From positions 1-64,000 of the forward strand of contig NZ_JBEWZI010000013.1 of the NCBI RefSeq assembly GCF_040566545.1: a stretch of DNA of 64,000 nucleotides, written 5' to 3'. This DNA comes from Uliginosibacterium flavum. GTDB taxonomy: Bacteria; Pseudomonadota; Gammaproteobacteria; Burkholderiales; Rhodocyclaceae. This document shows positions 60,135 to 64,000 of the stretch, piece by piece (position 1 is the stretch's first letter; each line of letters starts with the position of its first letter). Position numbers and translations under genes: made by a program. The notes below the pieces were generated by a model. That model was not told where the DNA came from, searched no databases, and saw nothing but the letters and a program-made list of their open reading frames with translations.

Positions 60135-61207
60135 CGCCAACCCAGGCCCTGCTCGTCTTCATCGCCCTCAGCATTCTGTGCCTTGCGCTGCCGCTGCTGC
60201 CGCTGCTGCGCACCCTGTCGCGCGGCACGCCGCGTCCCACGCCTTTCGAACGCCAACCCGAACCCGCTGCACGCGCCGAAGAATTCCGCCACATGGTGCG
60301 CGAACAATTCGCCCACCTGCTGCACCTGGCACGCGACAGCGGCCCGATCCGCGGTGCCAACGAAAACGGCCGGCCTTTCATCGTGCTCGGGGTCAGCAAC
60401 CACTTGGCCGAGCAGCTACCGCCGCGCACCCGCCGCCTGCGCAGTCTGGTCCTCGCCGCAGGCCATCTGGATATTCCCGGCGAATTGATCTGCGACCGCG
60501 AACTCTTCGCCGAAGGCCGCATCAACGTCGCCCACAACGCCCTGATCAAGAGCGCCCTGTCGCAACGCGACATCGCCATTGGCCGCCGTGCCCGCGTCAC
60601 CCGCTGGGTGCGCACCGAGCGACGTCTCGACGTAGCCGAAGGCGGCCAACTCAAAGGCTGGGCCAGCGCCGCGCAGGAAATCGCCCTCGCCCGCCGCACC
60701 CAGTTCGAACAACTCCTCGCCCCGCGCATCGTCTTCGGCCGCCTGCCTGAAGACGCCCGCCGCCCGCGCCAGCCCGACACCGTCGCCCGCTTCGATCCAC
60801 CCCAGCGCAGCAACGGTCAGCCCGGCAACGGCCGCAACTTGAGCGTCCCCGCCGGCCACACCGTCAAGGCCGATCTGCTCGTCTCCGGCAAGCTGATCAT
60901 CGGCGACGGCTGCCGCATCATCGGTGATCTGCGCGCCGACAAATCCATCATCATCGGTCAGGATGTCGTCATCGAAGGCGCCGCCTACGCCGACGGCCCG
61001 ATCAGCATCGGCGCCGGCTGCAAGATGAATGGCCCGGTCTTTTCGCGCAGCGAAATCCAGCTCGGCAGCGGCAGCGAAATCGGCTCCATGAACCACCCCT
61101 CCACCCTGGCGGCCGACACCCTGCTGATCAGCGAAGGCTGCATTGCCCACGGCAGCGTCTGGGCAATGCGCCGGGGTGAAGTCCTCGACGAGCGGAACGC
61201 CTCATGA
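60131..61207 (+). CDS. Bactofilin-like polymer-forming protein with N-terminal membrane anchor
   Basis: A 358-residue protein with one N-terminal helix (LLVFIALSILCLALPLLPLL), a middle beta-rich region with its own repeats (LVLAAGHLDIPGELICDREL, LFAEGRINVAHNALIKSALS), and a C-terminal bactofilin-like beta-helix (TVKADLLVSGKLIIGDGCRI, GDLRADKSIIIGQDVVIEGA, GPISIGAGCKMNGPVFSRSE). Bactofilins are cytosolic or membrane-attached filaments that localise wall or polysaccharide enzymes. It overlaps both neighbours by ATGA, so the three are translationally coupled. Confidence 0.7.
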   Translation: MTPTQALLVFIALSILCLALPLLPLLRTLSRGTPRPTPFERQPEPAARAEEFRHMVREQFAHLLHLARDSGPIRGANENGRPFIVLGVSNHLAEQLPPRTRRLRSLVLAAGHLDIPGELICDRELFAEGRINVAHNALIKSALSQRDIAIGRRARVTRWVRTERRLDVAEGGQLKGWASAAQEIALARRTQFEQLLAPRIVFGRLPEDARRPRQPDTVARFDPPQRSNGQPGNGRNLSVPAGHTVKADLLVSGKLIIGDGCRIIGDLRADKSIIIGQDVVIEGAAYADGPISIGAGCKMNGPVFSRSEIQLGSGSEIGSMNHPSTLAADTLLISEGCIAHGSVWAMRRGEVLDERNAS

Positions 61208-61983
61208 TTGATCCAGACGCCACCATCATGGTCTCCGTCACCGCCGCGCCACCGCGCAGCTTCTACCAGCGCCATCGCCACCTCCTGCGAGGTCGCATGG
61301 CCCAGTTCGCCATGGCCCTGCTGATCACCAGCGGCCTCACCCTGCTTCTGTGGCAACTGCTGCCTCTGATCTACCGCTTCTGGAATCACAGCCTCAGTCA
61401 GCTCCTCAGCGGCCTCGCGCTGGATGATGCTCAGCGGGTCACCCTCAGCATCAGCACGCCCGCATGGCGCCATCTGGAATCCGTCGCCATCAGCCTGCCC
61501 CTGGCCGCGCCCAGCCTCGCCACCCTCGCCGCCCATCTCTCAGGCGCAACACTGGTTTACCTGCTCGCCGCCCACCTGAACGCCCCCTTCCGTGCCCCGC
61601 TGCGCCTGCTCGCCGTCTTCCACGGCTTCACGGCGCTCGCCAGCCTCGCCCTGCCCAATGGCGCCGCCTACAGCATCGAAGAACACACCCGCGTCCTCAA
61701 CCTCTTCACCCAGGGCCTGCTCCTGCTCCTGCCCGTCGTCATGGCCTTCACGCATTACATCGTCGAGCGCAGCAACGAGCGGCGCATCCTCGCCACCGTC
61801 CTGATCGCCAGCTACCTGATCGCCGCCCTGCCGATCAAACTCCTCGCCCACGCCCTGCTGATCCAGGCCGCCAGCGGCCTCGCCATGCCCACACTCTTCC
61901 TCGTCTGCGGCCCCGCCTTCGACATCCTCGCCGTGACAGCGATTTATGCGTGGGCGGTGACATGGCGGCATGGCACGCAATAA
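61204..61983 (+). CDS. Polytopic membrane protein, unknown
   Basis: A 259-residue protein with six or so membrane helices (AMALLITSGLTLLLWQLLPL, ATLVYLLAAHLNAP, LLRLLAVFHGFTALASLALP, LFTQGLLLLLPVVMAF, LIASYLIAALPIKLLAHALL). It resembles YIP1/DUF-type polytopic proteins but I do not recognise a family. Last gene of the overlapping trio; it may anchor or export whatever the GT2-like protein handles. Confidence 0.6.
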   Translation: MIDPDATIMVSVTAAPPRSFYQRHRHLLRGRMAQFAMALLITSGLTLLLWQLLPLIYRFWNHSLSQLLSGLALDDAQRVTLSISTPAWRHLESVAISLPLAAPSLATLAAHLSGATLVYLLAAHLNAPFRAPLRLLAVFHGFTALASLALPNGAAYSIEEHTRVLNLFTQGLLLLLPVVMAFTHYIVERSNERRILATVLIASYLIAALPIKLLAHALLIQAASGLAMPTLFLVCGPAFDILAVTAIYAWAVTWRHGTQ

Positions 61984-61985
61984 CT

Positions 61986-62026
61986 AGTGCTGAGGATTGA
62001 GTGCTGAGTGCTGAGTGCTGAGGGGC
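61986..62026. repeat. Short tandem repeat, GTGCTGA unit
   Basis: GTGCTGA recurs four or five times (GTGCTGAGGATTGAGTGCTG, AGTGCTGAGTGCTGAG). Related CAGCACTCA sequence lies before the tandem array at 9993. It is followed by about 300 bp (62027-62352) with no gene and a decayed repeat at 62090-62140. Confidence 0.75.
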
Positions 62027-62352
62027 TGGATTGGGGACTGGGAACTGGGAAAATCAAACCCTCGCACAGCCGTGCGGGGCGGGCTTCTCGGGGATGGCTG
62101 GCTGAAGAGGCTTGCTGGGGGCGGGTGTTGAGGCAGATGCTTTCGGCGATTCAAAACGACTCGTTAGAGGCTCCAACCGCAAATATTTGACTGCTGCTTT
62201 TTGTGGCAATTTAGCAAGCTGAAAAAGCAGCAACAATCCGTCTAAAACCTTGCATTTACGCGGATTTGAAGCACTCCCGCCCTCGCCGAATCAGGCAGCA
62301 GTCGGCAAGATCAGGGCGCAAACTTTCTGTCCAAATTGGAAGTTAGACATCA

Positions 62353-62865
62353 ATGACTCCCGACGAGCATGTTCGCGAGGTATATGCCCACTTTGGGCTT
62401 GCCATCTATTGCTCTCAGGTTCTTGAGCATGGCATAGGCAATACTCTGGTTTATGCCTCTTTAATTCCAAGCAATTTAGGGAAAATTCGTTCCCGGACAG
62501 AGTGGGAAGAAAAATTTGATGGGTTTCTCGGCGCTCACTTCGATAAAACGCTTGGAAGAATGATTGCTGCACTCAAATCAGAGATAGCCATTCCTGTCGA
62601 ACTTGAGTCAATGCTGACTGAAGCGTTGAAGAAGAGGAATTGGCTTGCTCATCATTACTTTCGAGATCGCTCGGATGAGTTCCTGAATGAACGAGGGCGG
62701 GAAATAATGATTGAGGAATTGAAAGCAACTCAAACGCTATTCTCTGATGCTGATGAACGACTAGAGGCGGCAACTAAACCGCTACGAGAGAAATATGGAT
62801 TCACTGACGAACGCTTAGAAAAGTACTTTGATGAATACTGTGCTGATCGCGAAATCGACATCTAA
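62353..62865 (+). CDS. HEPN-like hypothetical protein
   Basis: A 170-residue all-helical protein with GGAAG about 10 nt before its ATG. The segment EALKKRNWLAHHYFRDRSDE contains RNWLAH, which fits the R-x4-6-H motif of HEPN ribonuclease-like domains; the N-terminal helix (VYAHFGLAIYCSQVLEHGIG) fits the first helix of that fold. HEPN proteins often act in defence or toxin systems, usually paired with a nucleotidyltransferase; no such partner is near. The gene is markedly AT-rich for this window, suggesting transfer. The HEPN call is by motif only. Confidence 0.6.
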   Translation: MTPDEHVREVYAHFGLAIYCSQVLEHGIGNTLVYASLIPSNLGKIRSRTEWEEKFDGFLGAHFDKTLGRMIAALKSEIAIPVELESMLTEALKKRNWLAHHYFRDRSDEFLNERGREIMIEELKATQTLFSDADERLEAATKPLREKYGFTDERLEKYFDEYCADREIDI

Positions 62866-63483
62866 CGAATAAGGATAGATCGTGCGCAGCCACGATCTGA
62901 TCCGTTTGTTGAACAAGCCCGGTCCCTGAGTCGTTTCCAGGCTCACAGAAAATATCTTTTTTGGATTATGCTGAATGACAACATTCGCGACAAATACCGT
63001 GCTTAACCAGTCACTTAACCGGTTCCGTTGCGGCAGTCGGTGCGTTCGATGCGTGCTGGCGCCACAATGATTGCCTTGATTCGAGGCGGCTCGTGCAGTC
63101 GAATTCCAAGCATCATTCCACCTTCGAGCGCCGATCGTCAAGGTGCAATGTGCTCGCCAACCCAGAGGATCCCGACAATCGCAGTGAGCATCAAATTCGC
63201 TTACAGCCTTGATTGTCTATCAACCAAGACCACGCGCTTGCTCCGACCGTATTTCCTCCGCGTAGCGGCTTCGTTCAACCCTGCAGTCGAAAGGGAACCC
63301 AACAAGCTGCGCTTACGGGGTTCTCTCCACAAGTGCTCCGGCGCCAATTACCTCCAACGTTAAAAATCCGCTTCCGTCTCGCTGATCAGCCGCCATCAGT
63401 CGATCCGAAACGCTCACAGCCCTGAAGCGCAAAGCAAACTCCTGCTTCGCTCACTCCCACAACCCCTACCCGTAAAGCCGCAC
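62866..63483. other. Region without recognisable gene
   Basis: About 600 bp downstream of the HEPN-like gene. Open frames here (for example minus 62815-63141 and plus 63028-63363) lack ribosome-binding sites, conserved content and steady composition. The mixed composition suggests decayed acquired DNA. Confidence 0.5.
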
Positions 63484-63547
63484 CCCGCCTACCTCTGCAG
63501 GCAGCCTGCCGTGACAGGCAAGCCCGGTGCGGCTCTTCGGGCATGGC
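63484..63547. repeat. Dispersed GAAGAGCCGC-type repeat, copy 8
   Basis: CCTACCTCTGCAGGCAGCCT, GACAGGCAAGCCCGG, TGCGGCTCTTCGGGCATG. The right end matches copies at 5063 and 12759; the left end is short. Confidence 0.7.
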
Positions 63548-63551
63548 TTGC

Positions 63552-64000
63552 TCAACGATCCTTGAAGGCTTGCACGGTGAAGGCCAGGGCGACTTCGTCG
63601 GCGACCAGCGGGACCTGGAAATCCATGCCGAAATCGGAACGGTTTACCTTGGCGACGGCATTGGCGCCGATGCCATCACGCTTTTTCTGGATCGGGTGCG
63701 GGCCGGCGACGAAGGAGTTCAACTTCAGGGTGACCGGTTTGCTGATGCCCTTGATGTTCAGATCGCCGGTGATGCTGACGAGCTTGTCGCCGTCGAATTT
63801 CGCCTGATCGGCCTTGAAGCTGATGCTCGGGTGATTGGCGGCGTCGAAGAAGCGGGCTTCCTTCAATTGCCCGTTGAACAGGGCGGAGCCGGTGTTGATC
63901 GAGTTGGCATCAATCGTCACATCAATGCTGGCGGTGCGGGCCGCGCGATCCAGCGTGAGCTTGCCGCTGAACTGGTCGAAGCGGTGTTGCTGGAAGGTCC
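63552..64000 (-). CDS. YceI family periplasmic protein (5' end beyond window)
   Basis: The visible 148 codons give the C-terminal part of a YceI lipocalin-like domain: DQFSGKLTLDRAARTASIDV, SINTGSALFNGQLKEARFFD, HPSISFKADQAKFDGDKL, SITGDLNIKGISKPVTLKLN and NRSDFGMDFQVPLVADEVAL. YceI proteins bind isoprenoid-type lipids in the periplasm. The N-terminal strands and signal peptide lie past the right edge. The stop is just beyond a dispersed repeat copy. Confidence 0.92.
   Translation of the reverse strand, partial: TFQQHRFDQFSGKLTLDRAARTASIDVTIDANSINTGSALFNGQLKEARFFDAANHPSISFKADQAKFDGDKLVSITGDLNIKGISKPVTLKLNSFVAGPHPIQKKRDGIGANAVAKVNRSDFGMDFQVPLVADEVALAFTVQAFKDR

Noticed and set aside
62866..63363. 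Possible integron cassette attC site after the HEPN-like gene
   Set aside because: TCTAACG follows the stop, but no matching GTTRRRY core or long imperfect palindrome at the right distance was found, and no integron integrase is present.

Overview
The window looks like a chromosome segment of a GC-rich betaproteobacterium, most likely near the Rhodocyclales. The reasons are gene content and order rather than any marker gene: a class I polyhydroxyalkanoate locus with PhaR, a surE-pcm-nlpD-rpoS stress operon, pmbA divergent from darP-mog, a PEP-CTERM protein and a full MSHA-type pilus locus. No species can be named from this sequence, and no rRNA operon, prophage, complete insertion sequence or CRISPR array was seen.

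Layout. 0-5 kb: a membrane-anchored KAP-family NTPase that may begin outside the window, then a repeat-rich patch holding a VF530-family gene between two copies of the 3' end of a DUF1499 gene. 5-9 kb: a TerC/Alx, TerB, Bax-inhibitor-1 and HPF-like operon divergent from nhaR. 9-18 kb: housekeeping genes (YkgJ-type protein, mog, darP, pmbA, miaA) mixed with a TRAP binding protein, a TraB/GumN protein and a secreted pectate lyase. 18-22 kb: surE-pcm-nlpD-rpoS. 22-29 kb: a FeeM-like acyltransferase, a truncated gene, an orphan LacI regulator, ycaO, a PEP-CTERM protein, a lipoprotein, HU, and a 61-codon gene followed by a 141-nt palindrome. 29-45 kb: the msh locus on the minus strand, in the order E-G-F-A-C-D-O-P-Q-I-I2-J-K-L-N. 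45.2-45.8 kb: five tRNA genes (Ala, then two Glu-Asp pairs). 45.9-54 kb: an FAD oxidase, rimO, phaR, two phaB, phaC and rluD. 54-64 kb: bamD, a PAS-GGDEF-EAL protein, panC, a three-gene overlapping cluster of unknown function (GT2-like, bactofilin-like, membrane protein), a HEPN-like small gene, and the start of a yceI gene cut by the window edge.

How the parts may work together. The msh genes encode an inner-membrane assembly platform, an ATPase with two c-di-GMP-binding repeats, a secretin, pilins and a large lectin-like MshQ, so surface attachment probably answers to c-di-GMP; the GGDEF-EAL protein 10 kb away is a possible but unproven partner. ycaO and rimO both belong to ribosomal protein S12 methylthiolation. 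NhaR with Alx/TerC, TerB and BI-1 suggests an ion or alkaline-stress module.

The most striking unexplained signal is a dispersed palindromic repeat of about 70-110 bp (ends near GAAGAGCCGC and GCGGCTCTTC) that recurs about a dozen times between genes. One copy lies in frame inside the 5' end of mshO and supplies most of its prepilin leader. All assignments come from reading the sequence; no database search was run.
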